The notes: generated by a model from the letters alone, not told the origin. Positions 27,906 through 38,182 are shown, numbered from the stretch's first letter. The stretch: DNA of 64,000 nucleotides from Granulicella arctica (GCF_025685605.1 NZ_JAGTUT010000001.1:3286001-3350000); one strand, 5' to 3'. Numbers and translations: made by a program.

Positions 27906-29576
27906 TTGACCAAAGTTCGCATGGCCGCAGTCCTTGCTCTTTCATTGTCTTCAGCACTCTGCAACTCGCGGCATCTGTTTGCCCAGGCAATTCCGGCCTC
28001 CGTCAAGACCGCTGAAGCCTCGATCGATCCAGAGAAGATTCGCGCCCACGTGAAGTTCCTATCCGACGATCTCCTCGAAGGACGTGGCCCAGGGCTGCGC
28101 GGCAGCGAAATCGCAGCAAAATACATCGCCACCCAACTCGCACTCGATGGGTTGAAGCCAGCAGGCGACAACGGCACCTTTCTCCAGCAGATCAACTTCG
28201 TCGGCATGAACGCAATCCCGGCAAAGACAACCGTCGCACTGCTCCCGAAGTCAGGAAGCCCAATCAACCTTCGCTACGCTGATGACTACACCATCAGCAA
28301 TCGAACCCTCACCCCATCCGTCGATATCGACGCACCCGTCGTCTTCGTCGGCTATGGCGTCACCGCACCGGAGTTCCAGTGGAACGACTTTGCGGGCGTC
28401 GACGTAAAAGGCAAGGTCATCCTCTGCATCGTCGGAGACCCACCATCGACCGACCCGAAGTTCTTTGGCGGCGATGCGCTCACCTATTACGGTCGATGGA
28501 CCTACAAGTTTGAGCAGGCCGCGCGCATGGGAGCTCTCGGCGCACTCATCATTCATCGAACTGACCTCGCGAGCTACGGCTGGGATGTCGTCAAGAACTC
28601 CAACACCAGCGAGAAGACCTATCTGCGCGACGACAAAAACCCGCAGTTGCAGGCCGCAAGCTGGATTCAACTCGACGTAGCCAGCAAGCTCTTCGCATCT
28701 GCCGGACTCGACGTCAACACGGAGATAATCGCCGCAGGCAAGCGCGGCTTCAAAGCCGTCGAACTGCCCGTCCACTTCAAGACCCACATCGAAAGCACCG
28801 TTCGCCCGTTTCAGTCAGCGAACGTCGTCGCCATCCTCCCCGGGGCAAACGCCGGTGGTAAAGATCAGGCTGTGATGTACACCGCCCACTACGACCACCT
28901 CGGCCTCGTGCAGGGCATGGCAGGCGATAACATCTACAACGGCGCAGCCGACAACGCCACCGGGTGCGGCATGCTACTCGAGATGGCGCGAGCATGGGCG
29001 CAGTCCGGCATCAAGCCGCCTCACTCCATCATCTTCTCCGCAGTCACAGCCGAAGAGCAGGGTCTGCTCGGCTCGGAGTACCTCGGCCAGCACCCGCCCA
29101 TTCCGGCAGCGCAGATCGCCCTCGACATCAACTACGACATGATCCTGCCGATCGGCGTTCCCCTCGAAACCAACGTCAACGGAGCCCAGCGAACCACCTT
29201 CTTCGCGGCAGTCGAAGAGACTGCCAAACGCTTCAAGCTCGCCATCGTGCCTGACCCTAGACCCTCCGCGGGCAGCTACTATCGCTCCGACCACTTCAGC
29301 CTCTCCCGCGTCGGCATTCCAGCCTTTTCGATCGAAACCGGCGACCTCTACGAAGGCCACGACGCAGCATGGGGCAAAAAGCAGCATGCCGACTTCACCG
29401 CTCACGACTACCACAACTTCACCGACAACTACCACGACGACTGGGACTTCCAGGGCAACGCCAAACTAGACCGCTTCGGTATGGACCTCGGCTGGCAGGC
29501 CCTCTCCGCCCCAACAAGCGTTCAGTGGAAGGCCGGAGATGAGTTCGAGGCAGCCCGCCAGTCCGCTTCAAAGTAG
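27906..29576 (+). CDS. Secreted M28-family metallopeptidase
   Basis: A zinc aminopeptidase-like protein of 556 residues with a signal peptide (MAAVLALSLSSAL). The order is an N-terminal helix/beta part, a PA-type inserted domain (residues about 130-260) and the M28 catalytic domain. Metal-site motifs are visible: TAHYDHLG, GAADNATGCGM, TAEEQGLLGSEYLG and SDHFSLSRVGIPAF. The start is placed at a TTG with GGAG about 9 bases upstream; an ATG five codons later is possible. A paralogue with the same layout lies at 57518. It would act on peptides in the periplasm or outside the cell. Confidence 0.88.
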   Translation: MTKVRMAAVLALSLSSALCNSRHLFAQAIPASVKTAEASIDPEKIRAHVKFLSDDLLEGRGPGLRGSEIAAKYIATQLALDGLKPAGDNGTFLQQINFVGMNAIPAKTTVALLPKSGSPINLRYADDYTISNRTLTPSVDIDAPVVFVGYGVTAPEFQWNDFAGVDVKGKVILCIVGDPPSTDPKFFGGDALTYYGRWTYKFEQAARMGALGALIIHRTDLASYGWDVVKNSNTSEKTYLRDDKNPQLQAASWIQLDVASKLFASAGLDVNTEIIAAGKRGFKAVELPVHFKTHIESTVRPFQSANVVAILPGANAGGKDQAVMYTAHYDHLGLVQGMAGDNIYNGAADNATGCGMLLEMARAWAQSGIKPPHSIIFSAVTAEEQGLLGSEYLGQHPPIPAAQIALDINYDMILPIGVPLETNVNGAQRTTFFAAVEETAKRFKLAIVPDPRPSAGSYYRSDHFSLSRVGIPAFSIETGDLYEGHDAAWGKKQHADFTAHDYHNFTDNYHDDWDFQGNAKLDRFGMDLGWQALSAPTSVQWKAGDEFEAARQSASK

Positions 29577-29788
29577 AAGTCTGCCCGGAATGGGTGTTAA
29601 CCAGAAAATCAACAGCTCTCAATGTTTGAGGACTGCACAGGAAACGATAACTTGAGTGTTATCTAGACTTTAGCCGGCCTCAGGACACTTTTCGGACTTG
29701 TTTGGACTTAAGTCGTTTGAAATCATAGACTTTGGACCAGATCGGAAAAAATGTAAGAGGCATTCCAGCGCCGATAGACGCTTGACGC

Positions 29789-30940
29789 TCACTTCGTTGC
29801 GAGTCGGGACACTTCAGAGCCTGCCAAAAGAAAAGCTCCTGTTCCAAATACGTAGCTGGCACCCTGCGTATAAGCGCCCGGTGCTGCGCCGACGGGCTGG
29901 ATGCTGCCGAGGCGGCCATCAGCATAGATGTGGCTCACAAGGCCAGCCCATCCTTGCTGCACGATCGGCGTGAACTTCTTCGCGTCGAGCAGGTGGTGAT
30001 TGACTCCGTAAGCCATGGCGTAGACGAAGAAGGCAGACCCCGAGACCTCGGCATACGGATAGTCGTCGGCATCGAGCAGACCTGGCCGCCACAGGCCGTC
30101 CGCTCCCTGCAGCTTTGCGACCGAATCGGCCATCTCGCGAAGTCGGTCTATGTAGAAGGCTCGATGCGGATCGTTCGCGGGCAGGGTCTCGAGCATGCGT
30201 GCGATGCCGCCCATCACCCAGCCGTTTCCGCGAGACCAGAAGACCTTGCGGCCATTCTTCTCTCGCTTGTTGAAGTAGCTGTTGTCGCGGTAGAAGAGGT
30301 GTTCCTGTGGGTCCCATAGTAGGTCTGAGGTGATCTTCCATTCGCGATGCATGTACTCGAGGTAGCGCGGATCGTTGCTCGTCTTCGCAAGATCGGACCA
30401 GACGGGCGGAGCCATAAACAGGGCGTCGCACCACCACCAGATGGGATGAGCGGGATCGTCGGGAACCTTCATGACCTCGTCGAACTGGCTGCGCAGCGGC
30501 TGGATGCGTTGAGAGTCCGGCTTCTCCCGATAAAGCCACAGATAGGATTGACCGATCGCCTGATCGTCGGCGTGCAGCTTTCGCGGACCGAGCGTCCAGT
30601 GGTAGTGCTCTGCGACTTTGGCGACGGCGTCGCGATACTTAGGGTCGTGCAGGGTGTCTGAAGCAGCCAGCAGGCCGACGTACAGGGTAGCGAAGGTCCA
30701 ATCCTGACTGGGCGAACCGGCGATGCGAGCGGTCTGCCAGTCGGCTACTTTGCGCATCCCTGCATAAACAGCGGCAGGTCGAACGGAGCCGGAGAGGTCC
30801 GTTGCGAGTGGGCCGGGATCGGCTGGCGCATCGCCTACCGAGGCTTTGCTCTCATTCGCTGTCATCTGGCAGAATGTCGTTGAAGATGAGGCGGTAAGCA
30901 GCGCCGCGCTGAGGATGGTTTGCATCACGATCCGGTTCAT
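29789..30940 (-). CDS. Secreted GH88/GH105-type unsaturated glycuronyl hydrolase
   Basis: An (alpha/alpha)6-barrel hydrolase of 383 residues like unsaturated rhamnogalacturonyl hydrolases, which use the aspartate in ADDQAIGQSYLWLY. Other family segments are WWWCDALFMAPPVW, FWSRGNGWVMGG and YAEVSGSAFFVYAMAYG. The start is taken at the ATG after AGGGAAG, which begins a signal peptide (MQTILSAALLTASSSTTFC); an ORF extension of 34 codons upstream would run through the strong hairpin at 30989. It would remove the terminal unsaturated uronic acid from pectin-lyase products in the periplasm. It lies downstream of ilvC on the same strand but behind a hairpin, so it is probably a separate unit. The 212 bases from 29577 to 29788 hold only a small inverted repeat (GATAAC/GTTATC, 29646-29663). 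Confidence 0.88.
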   Translation of the reverse strand: MNRIVMQTILSAALLTASSSTTFCQMTANESKASVGDAPADPGPLATDLSGSVRPAAVYAGMRKVADWQTARIAGSPSQDWTFATLYVGLLAASDTLHDPKYRDAVAKVAEHYHWTLGPRKLHADDQAIGQSYLWLYREKPDSQRIQPLRSQFDEVMKVPDDPAHPIWWWCDALFMAPPVWSDLAKTSNDPRYLEYMHREWKITSDLLWDPQEHLFYRDNSYFNKREKNGRKVFWSRGNGWVMGGIARMLETLPANDPHRAFYIDRLREMADSVAKLQGADGLWRPGLLDADDYPYAEVSGSAFFVYAMAYGVNHHLLDAKKFTPIVQQGWAGLVSHIYADGRLGSIQPVGAAPGAYTQGASYVFGTGAFLLAGSEVSRLATK

Positions 30941-30988
30941 TCGTCTTCCCTCTATCGGGTACAAGTTGGCGCGGGCTGCTGGTAGAAC

Positions 30989-31024
30989 GAGGAAACCCAC
31001 GTTCGTTGGAACGTGGGTTTCCTC
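30989..31024. terminator. Perfect 16-bp hairpin between ilvC and the GH105-type gene
   Basis: The 16-base arm starting GAGGAAACCC (30989-31004) is perfectly repeated in inverse at 31009-31024 with a 4-base loop. It lies 28 bases past the ilvC stop. No uninterrupted T run follows on the minus strand. It probably ends the ilv transcript and separates it from the glycoside hydrolase. Confidence 0.7.
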
Positions 31025-31051
31025 GGTGATGGGTGGAGACAAAGGCGGTGG

Positions 31052-32086
<1,035 letters not shown>

Positions 32087-32107
32087 CTATCCTTTTCGCT
32101 TGCTGTA

Positions 32108-32134
32108 GGGGTACCCCCCCGAGGGTGGGGTACC
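32108..32134. repeat. GGTACC inverted repeat upstream of ilvC
   Basis: GGTACCCC (32110-32117) is repeated in inverse as GGGGTACC (32127-32134) with a 9-base GC-rich loop, 31 bases upstream of the ilvC start. It could fold in the ilvC leader RNA. Function is unknown. Confidence 0.5.
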
Positions 32135-32174
32135 TTAAGTGGTTTTGAATGTGCGACTTGCAAAATTGTAAGCT

Positions 32175-32230
32175 GCCAAAGTCTTCATTCTAAAAGGGTT
32201 GCGCCAAAGTATTCATTCCATGCGGGTTAG
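32175..32230. repeat. Tandem 28-base direct repeat, two units
   Basis: Unit 1 (32175-32202) and unit 2 (32203-32230) share GCCAAAGTnTTCATTC followed by a GGGTT block. They lie in the 279-base gap between ilvN and ilvC. No ORF crosses them. They may be a repeat-family insertion or paired protein-binding sites. Confidence 0.6.
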
Positions 32231-32356
32231 CGAATGGCCAACCAAATGCGCTCGTGCTTTATCTCTCCTCTTAATTGTACGTTGGCAGGAGCAGGCCGGC
32301 TGTCTGGAGCAGAGGCTTAGCGCCGATCCTGGGCGTATGGCAGCGATTCAGACAAG

Positions 32357-32980
32357 TTAATCCTGCTCCTCTTCTTCGTGAACCTCTTCGAACTCGTTGG
32401 GAAGGATCTCGTCGGGTTCGGGCTTATCGGGGAAGGCTGGATGGGTGAGGTCGCGGGTGGAGGTTGGTGTGCCGAGGGCTTTGAGGACGCGGCTGGTGTG
32501 ATGACCGCGGCGCATGGCCATGCGACCGGTGCGGGAGACTTCGAGGATTTCGTACTCGGACTCTTTCAGGACCTGGATGAGGCCTTCGATCTTGCTGGCG
32601 GCTCCGGTCATCTCGAGCATGACGGACTCGGGGGCGAGGTCGACGACGCGGGCGCGGAAGACGGTCGCCAGTTCGAAGATCTGCGAGCGGGTCTTGGGTC
32701 CGGCGGCTACCTTGATGAGGCAGAGTTCGCGGATGACGGCCTCGCTGCGGCCTACTTCGTCTACGTCCACGGTGATTTCGAGCTTGTAGAGTGAGGCGCG
32801 GATACGGTGGGCGGCGGTCTCGGGGGCCTCGCAGACGATGGTCATACGGGAGGTGTCGGGGCGTTCGGACTCGCCCACAGTCAACGACACGATGTTGATG
32901 TTCAATCGGCGGAAGAGTGAGGCTACGCGGGTGAGGACGCCGGGTTTATCGGATACGAGGGCTACGAAGGTGTGGAGCAT
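32357..32980 (-). CDS. ilvN: Acetolactate synthase small (regulatory) subunit
   Basis: The regulatory subunit binds valine and stimulates the catalytic subunit. An ACT domain fills residues 1-75 (LVSDKPGVLTRVASLFRRLN), followed by the C-terminal ALS_ss domain. With 207 residues it is longer than typical 160-175-residue forms, because of a tail from about residue 170 that ends in a run of acidic residues (EEVHEEEEQD). AAAGG lies 5 bases before the ATG. It starts 9 bases after the stop of an unknown gene that separates it from ilvB. Confidence 0.95.
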   Translation of the reverse strand: MLHTFVALVSDKPGVLTRVASLFRRLNINIVSLTVGESERPDTSRMTIVCEAPETAAHRIRASLYKLEITVDVDEVGRSEAVIRELCLIKVAAGPKTRSQIFELATVFRARVVDLAPESVMLEMTGAASKIEGLIQVLKESEYEILEVSRTGRMAMRRGHHTSRVLKALGTPTSTRDLTHPAFPDKPEPDEILPNEFEEVHEEEEQD

Positions 32981-32989
32981 TACGGCCTT

Positions 32990-33733
32990 TCAGTACGATG
33001 TCGGGGGCGCGTCGGAGTGGGGCAGGTTCGTGGCTGGTGGCTTGGGAAATGTGGGGATGTAGTTCTTTGGGATTTCAAAGAGGAGAAGCTCGCCGGGCTT
33101 GGGCGGCAAGGTGATGCCGCTGCAGATGTTGCTGGTGGTGATGCCGGTGCTAAGGATGGTGGCGATGGAGTAGTCGGTGTAGAGCTCGGCGCGGGGGCGG
33201 CAGTCGCCATACATATTGGCGAGGATGCGAACGGTCTGGGCGTGGGCCGGGTCGATGATGATGAGGCCGTTCTTGTCGGTGGCCATGGCTACGGAGCCGA
33301 TCTGGTCGGCGTGGAAGGCTACGTTGAGGCGCTCGTCGGTGATGGGTTTGTTGGTTTTTGCGTTGAAGATGCGGATGTGGAGTTGCTGGGCGTTGGCGGT
33401 AGTGATCAGGTTGACTGCAAGCAACAGCAAAACCAACGTGCCAACCCTTTTACGGAAGGCAGAGTAAGTGGCAAGCACTAAGCAGGAAAAGATTGCCATA
33501 TCTGACAATCCTGCAAGACCAATAAAAACCACTGGATGGTCGGAGTTGATACCGGTAGCAAAAAAGATCGCTGCGATCAGGACCCCAGGAAGTAGAAGCA
33601 ATCCGCAATTATCCAAATGCGGGATTGTTGCTAGACCAACAAGGGCAAGCGTGATCACCGTTCCACCAGCCATGCCAACCAAAAGGGCTTTCGTGTCGAT
33701 TTTCTTCCACATCGCAAAGGTGGTCGCCATCAT
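32990..33733 (-). CDS. Unknown membrane protein inserted between ilvB and ilvN
   Basis: A 247-residue protein of unknown function. Residues about 14-110 contain four hydrophobic segments (ALLVGMAGGTVITLALVGLA, LLLLPGVLIAAIFFATG and two more). A predicted extracytoplasmic region follows (residues 115-247), in which LHIRIFNAKTNKPITDERL looks like a carboxypeptidase-regulatory-like beta domain with a proline-rich end. Its ATG overlaps the ilvB stop by one base (TAATG), and ilvN starts 9 bases after its end, so it is co-translated with both acetolactate synthase subunits. I know no acetolactate synthase component of this type. It may be a passenger gene. Confidence 0.75.
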   Translation of the reverse strand: MMATTFAMWKKIDTKALLVGMAGGTVITLALVGLATIPHLDNCGLLLLPGVLIAAIFFATGINSDHPVVFIGLAGLSDMAIFSCLVLATYSAFRKRVGTLVLLLLAVNLITTANAQQLHIRIFNAKTNKPITDERLNVAFHADQIGSVAMATDKNGLIIIDPAHAQTVRILANMYGDCRPRAELYTDYSIATILSTGITTSNICSGITLPPKPGELLLFEIPKNYIPTFPKPPATNLPHSDAPPTSY

Positions 33734-35478
33734 TACTCATCCTCGGCTGTCTCTAACAATGGGTTGGTTTGGGGGCGGCGGACCATTTCGTGGAGGGCGG
33801 CACCGGGGGCGATCATGGGGTAGACGCCGTCTTCTTTTTCTACCTGGAAGTTGATGAGGAAGGGTTTGCCGGAGGTGCGGGCTTTTGTGACTGTGGGGGT
33901 TACATCCTTGCGTTGGGAGACGTGGGCTCCGGCGATGCCGTGGGCGGCGGCGAGGAGGACGAAGTCGGGCGAGAGGATGGGGGAGGCGGCGTAGTTCTTG
34001 TCGTAGAAGGCCTCCTGCCACTGGCGGACCATGCCGAGGAAGCCGTTGTTAATGACGGCGATGTTGATGGCGAGGCCCTCCTGCTGGATGGTGGAGAGCT
34101 CGCAGGCAGTCATCTGAAAGCCGCCGTCGCCGGCGATGACCCAGACGTCCTTTTCGGGGCAGGCGGACTTGGCTCCGATGGCTGCGGGGAGGGCAAAGCC
34201 CATGGTGCCGAGGCCGCCGGAGGTGATGAGGGAGCGGGGGGCGTCGTGCTTGTAATACTGGGCCTCCCACATCTGGTGCTGGCCTACGTCGGTGACGATG
34301 ACGGTCTGGGCGAGGCGACCGGCGGCGAGGGCTTCGCGCCAGATGTCATTGATGACGTGGGCGGCGTAGAGGTGGCCGTTGTCGGGGAGATTCATAATGT
34401 CGCGGACGGCGGCGGTGCCCTTGAGGGCGTTGACTTCGGCGATCCAGGAGGCGTCGTCGTTGGCGGGTAGGGCAGGGAGGAGCTTGTCGAGGGTGTGGGC
34501 CAGGTCACCTATTAAGGCTACGTCGACCTTGACGTTCTTGTTGATCTCGCTGGGGTCGATGTCGATGTGGATCTTTTTGGCGTTGGGAGCGTAGTGGGCG
34601 AGGTTGCCGGTGACGCGGTCGTCGAAGCGCATGCCGAAGGCGAGGAGGAGGTCGGCCTGCTGGATGGCGTGGTTGACCCAGGACTCGCCGTGCATGCCCA
34701 TCATGCCGAGTGAGAGGGCGTGGTAGGTGGGAAAGGCTCCGAGGCCGAGGAGGGTGCTGGCGACGGGGATCTGGCGGCGTTCGGCGAAGGCGATGACCTG
34801 GTCGCGGGCACCGGACTCGACGATGCCGTGGCCGGCGAGGATGACGGGACGCTTGGACTTGAGAATGAGCTCGATGGCCTGCTCGAAAGAGTTGGTCTCG
34901 GCGCGGAGCATGGGGTGGGGACGGTAGGCGGCGGGGGCGGCAGCTTCGAAGTCGAAGGGGGCGGTGGCCTGCTGGGCGTCCTTTGTTATATCTACCAAGA
35001 CTGGGCCTGGACGCCCGGAGCGGGCTACGCGGAAGGCCTCGCGGACGGTAGGGGCGATGTCCTCGGCGCGGGTGACGAGGTAGTTGTGCTTGGTGATGGG
35101 CAGGGTGATGCCGGTGATGTCGACCTCCTGAAAGGCGTCGGAGCCAAGGACTTTGGAGGAGACCTGGCCGGTGATCGCGACGACGGGGATGGAGTCGAGC
35201 ATGGCGGTGGCGATGCCGGTGACGAGGTTGGTGGCACCGGGGCCGGAGGTGGCCATGCAGACGCCGACCTTGCCGGAGGCGCGGGCGTAGCCGTCGGCCA
35301 TGTGGGAGGCGCCCTGCTCGTGGCGGACGAGGACATGGTGGATTGGGAACTTGCGGAGGGCGTCGTAGATGGGGAGGATGGCGCCGCCGGGGTAGCCGAA
35401 GATGGTGGTGACGCCCTCGCCTACGAGGGTGGCCCAGAGGATTTCGGCTCCGGTGAGTTGCGGGTTGTTTGGGGTCAT
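33733..35478 (-). CDS. ilvB: Acetolactate synthase large (catalytic) subunit
   Basis: A ThDP- and FAD-dependent enzyme that condenses pyruvate with pyruvate or 2-oxobutyrate. The 581 residues cover all three domains. The catalytic glutamate is E54 (VRHEQGASHMADGYAR), and the ThDP/Mg motif GDGGFQM through INNGFLG lies near residues 450-485. GGAGG is 7 bases before the ATG. It lies 68 bases downstream of ilvD and is coupled to the unknown membrane protein gene by a one-base overlap. Confidence 0.97.
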   Translation of the reverse strand: MTPNNPQLTGAEILWATLVGEGVTTIFGYPGGAILPIYDALRKFPIHHVLVRHEQGASHMADGYARASGKVGVCMATSGPGATNLVTGIATAMLDSIPVVAITGQVSSKVLGSDAFQEVDITGITLPITKHNYLVTRAEDIAPTVREAFRVARSGRPGPVLVDITKDAQQATAPFDFEAAAPAAYRPHPMLRAETNSFEQAIELILKSKRPVILAGHGIVESGARDQVIAFAERRQIPVASTLLGLGAFPTYHALSLGMMGMHGESWVNHAIQQADLLLAFGMRFDDRVTGNLAHYAPNAKKIHIDIDPSEINKNVKVDVALIGDLAHTLDKLLPALPANDDASWIAEVNALKGTAAVRDIMNLPDNGHLYAAHVINDIWREALAAGRLAQTVIVTDVGQHQMWEAQYYKHDAPRSLITSGGLGTMGFALPAAIGAKSACPEKDVWVIAGDGGFQMTACELSTIQQEGLAINIAVINNGFLGMVRQWQEAFYDKNYAASPILSPDFVLLAAAHGIAGAHVSQRKDVTPTVTKARTSGKPFLINFQVEKEDGVYPMIAPGAALHEMVRRPQTNPLLETAEDE

Positions 35479-35546
35479 TGGGTGCCTCCGGTGTTCATCA
35501 ATGCGCTAGAACGTTCTTTCGCTTATTTGAGGTGTTTGGTTACGGA

Positions 35547-37256
35547 CTAGGTGGTCACGGCTCCGAGGCTAGCGGACGTGACGGAGTTGGCATACTTGGC
35601 GAAGACGCCTCGTTTGTAGCGGGCGGCTGGGGCTTTCCATACTCCTAGCCGGGCGGCGATCTCTTCGTCGGAGACGTTTAGGGTTAGGGTGCGGGCGGGG
35701 ATGTCGAAGGTGATGGTGTCGCCTTCGTGGACGGCGGCGATGGGGCCGCCCAGCTGGGCTTCGGGGGCTACGTGGCCGGCCATGAGGCCGCGGGTTGCTC
35801 CGGAGAAGCGGCCGTCGGTGAGCAGGGCTACGGAGTCGGAGAGTTCGGGGATGCCCTTGATGGCGGCGGTGACGGCGAGCATCTCGCGCATGCCGGGTCC
35901 GCCGCGTGGGCCTTCGTAGCGGATGACGCAGACGTCGCCGGGGTTGATCTGGCCTGCTTCGACGGCGGCGTGGCAGAGGTCTTCTGAGTCGAAGACACGG
36001 GCGGTGCCGGTGTGGAGCAGACGCTCGTGGCCGGCGACCTTGATGACGGCTCCCTCGGGGGCGAGATTGCCCTTCATGATGACGAGTCCGCCGGTTGCTT
36101 TGAGGGGGTTGTCCCACTGGCGGATGACGGGCTGGTTGGGGGTTTCTACGGCGAGTGCGGCCTCTTCGGCGAGGGTCTTGCCGGAGACGGTGATGCAGTC
36201 GGCTTTGAGGAGACCCTTTTCGATGAGGCGCTGGGCTAGGACGCGGGAGCCGCCTGCCGCCTGATAGTCGCTGGCGACATACTTGCCGCCGGGGGAGAGG
36301 TCGCAGATGAAGGGGGTGCGCTCGCTGATCTGGTCGAAGAGGTCCATCTCGGAGCCGCCGGGGTTGAGCTGAATGCCGAGTTCGCTGGCGATGGCGATTA
36401 GGTGGAGGACGGCGTTGGTGCTGCCGCCTGAGGCGCAGACGGCGGTGATGGCGTTCTCGATGGCCTCGCGTGTGAGGATCTTCGAAGGGCGGACGTCGTT
36501 GCGGCAGAGGTTCATGATCATGGCACCGGCTGCGCGTGAGGCTGCGGCCTTCTCAGCGGACATGGCGGGGACGCCGGTGAGATTGAAGGGGGAGATGCCG
36601 AGGAACTCGCCAGCCATCGCCATGGTGTTGGCGGTGAACTGGCCGCCGCAGGCTCCGGGGCCGGGGCAGGCGGCGGCTTCGAGAGCTTCGAGCTGGTCGT
36701 CGTTGATCTTGCCGGCGGCGTGGGAGCCCATGCCTTCGAAGACGTTGAGGATGGTGATGTCTTTGTGGGTGCCGTCGGGTTGGAGCAGGCGACCGGGGGC
36801 GATGGAGCCGCCGTAGAGCATGATGCCGGGGATGTCGAGGCGGGCCATGGCCATGATGGTGCCGGGCATGTTTTTGTCGCAGCCGGCGATGCAGACGATG
36901 CCGTCGAAGAGGTTGCCGCGGGCTACGAGTTCGATGGAGTCCGCGATGACTTCGCGGGAGATGAGGGAGGCCTTCATGCCTTCGGTGCCCATGGTGATGC
37001 CGTCGGAGATGGTGACGGTGTTGAACTCCATTGGGGTGCCTCCGGCGTCGCGGATGCCTTGCTTGACGGCTGCGGCTACGTCGCGGAGATGGAAGTTGCA
37101 GGGGCCGATCTCGGTCCAGGTGTTGGCTACACCGATGATGGGCTTGTGGAGGTCTTCTTTAGAGAAGCCTACGCCGCGCAGGTAGGAGCGGGCGGCGGCG
37201 CGGTTGGGGCCTTCGGTGAGGGGGATGCTGTATTTCTTCGGATTGATCTCGGACAT
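35547..37256 (-). CDS. ilvD: Dihydroxy-acid dehydratase
   Basis: It dehydrates dihydroxy acids to 2-oxo acids, the penultimate step of valine/isoleucine synthesis. The 569-residue protein shows the Fe-S cysteines in IGPCNFHL, AGCDKNMPG and GPGACGGQFTANTM, and the C-terminal signature TDGRFSGATRG. The start is the ATG at 37256 after AGAGGA; an upstream in-frame ATG lacks a site. Its leader contains one arm of an inverted repeat (37281-37311). Confidence 0.97.
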   Translation of the reverse strand: MSEINPKKYSIPLTEGPNRAAARSYLRGVGFSKEDLHKPIIGVANTWTEIGPCNFHLRDVAAAVKQGIRDAGGTPMEFNTVTISDGITMGTEGMKASLISREVIADSIELVARGNLFDGIVCIAGCDKNMPGTIMAMARLDIPGIMLYGGSIAPGRLLQPDGTHKDITILNVFEGMGSHAAGKINDDQLEALEAAACPGPGACGGQFTANTMAMAGEFLGISPFNLTGVPAMSAEKAAASRAAGAMIMNLCRNDVRPSKILTREAIENAITAVCASGGSTNAVLHLIAIASELGIQLNPGGSEMDLFDQISERTPFICDLSPGGKYVASDYQAAGGSRVLAQRLIEKGLLKADCITVSGKTLAEEAALAVETPNQPVIRQWDNPLKATGGLVIMKGNLAPEGAVIKVAGHERLLHTGTARVFDSEDLCHAAVEAGQINPGDVCVIRYEGPRGGPGMREMLAVTAAIKGIPELSDSVALLTDGRFSGATRGLMAGHVAPEAQLGGPIAAVHEGDTITFDIPARTLTLNVSDEEIAARLGVWKAPAARYKRGVFAKYANSVTSASLGAVTT

Positions 37257-37280
37257 TTGTTCCTCTTCGGGCTGAAGGCC

Positions 37281-37449
37281 TAACACGGATCAGTGCGGAT
37301 GACACCGATTTGCTTGCAATCTATAACCAAGGACTAAAGCTGACCGCGGAGTTCGCGGATGAACACGGATTTCAGAACAATTACCAGTAGATGCTGGTAC
37401 GGATCAGTGCTCGTTTTTAAATCGGTGGTATCCGTTTAGATCGGTGTTA
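37281..37449. repeat. Composite inverted repeat between leuD and ilvD
   Basis: The left arm at 37281-37311 begins TAACACGGATCAGTGCGGAT. The right arm at 37419-37449 is an imperfect inverse ending GATCGGTGTTA. Between them are partial copies (ACACGGATTTC near 37365, ACGGATCAGTGC near 37398). The end of the right arm supplies the TAA stop codon of leuD. Related elements lie at 38104-38182 and 41685-41708. Confidence 0.75.
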
Positions 37450-38082
37450 AGTAGTTACGGGTCGTGGGGCTAGCCAGAACTCTTGATTGTGGTTGGATTC
37501 AAAGGTGTCCAGTTCGGATTCGTGGCGGAGGGTGAGGCCTATGTCGTCCAGCCCGTTGAGGAGGCAGTATTTGCGGAAGGGGTCGATATCGAAATGGGCA
37601 GAGAAGCCTTCGTCATCGGTGATGGTCTGGGCTTCGAGGTTGATGGTGATGGTGTGGTTCGGATTGGCGGTGCTGCGGGCGGAGAGCAGGTTGACGTTGT
37701 CTTCGGAGAGGCGGACGAGGACCATGCCGTTTTTGCCGGCGTTCGAGAAGAAGATATCGGCGAAGCTTGGCGCGATGACGACGAGGAAGCCGAAGTCGGT
37801 GAGGGCCCATGCGGCGTGCTCGCGGGAGCTGCCACAGCCGAAGTTCTTACCGGCGATGAGGATCTTCGCTCCGGCATAAGCGGGGTTGTTGAGGACGAAG
37901 GATTGGTTGGGCTCGCCGGTGTGCTCGCCCTCCTGGATACGCCGCCAGTCGAAGAAAAGAAACTCGCCGTAGCCGGTGCGCTCGATGCGTTTGAGGAACT
38001 GCTTCGGGATGATCTGATCGGTATCGATATTGGAGATATCGATGGGTGCGGCGTGTGATGTGAGGACGTTGATGGGCTGCAT
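37447..38082 (-). CDS. leuD: 3-isopropylmalate dehydratase small subunit
   Basis: The swivelling domain of isopropylmalate isomerase, partner of LeuC. The 211 residues have the usual length, with DQIIPKQFL near residue 23 and the conserved NFGCGSSREHAAWAL near residue 80. AGGAG lies 5 bases before the ATG. Its stop codon falls inside the end of the downstream inverted repeat, so the last residues may have been altered by repeat insertion. Confidence 0.96.
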   Translation of the reverse strand: MQPINVLTSHAAPIDISNIDTDQIIPKQFLKRIERTGYGEFLFFDWRRIQEGEHTGEPNQSFVLNNPAYAGAKILIAGKNFGCGSSREHAAWALTDFGFLVVIAPSFADIFFSNAGKNGMVLVRLSEDNVNLLSARSTANPNHTITINLEAQTITDDEGFSAHFDIDPFRKYCLLNGLDDIGLTLRHESELDTFESNHNQEFWLAPRPVTT

Positions 38083-38103
38083 GTAACTCCTAAGAACAAA
38101 TGC

Positions 38104-38179
38104 TTAACACGGAAGGTGCGGATAGAAGCTGGATCAGGACGGATCTGGTTTCTATCGGTGTCATCCGCTTTGATCGGTG

Positions 38180-38182
<3 letters not shown>
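38104..38182. repeat. Inverted repeat between leuC and leuD
   Basis: The left arm begins TTAACACGGAAGGTGCGGAT (38104-38123). The right arm ends TCATCCGCTTTGATCGGTG followed by TTA at 38180-38182, an imperfect inverse. It belongs to the same family as the element at 37281. Again the repeat end provides the stop codon, here the TAA of leuC. Confidence 0.72.

Noticed and set aside
29577-29788. Possible short gene between the M28 and GH105-type genes
   Set aside because: The only ATG frame is 14 codons long without a ribosome-binding site; the gap has just a small inverted repeat.
35569-36117. Arginine-rich minus-strand frame inside ilvD
   Set aside because: It is an out-of-frame reading of ilvD with a biased composition, typical of GC-rich shadow frames.
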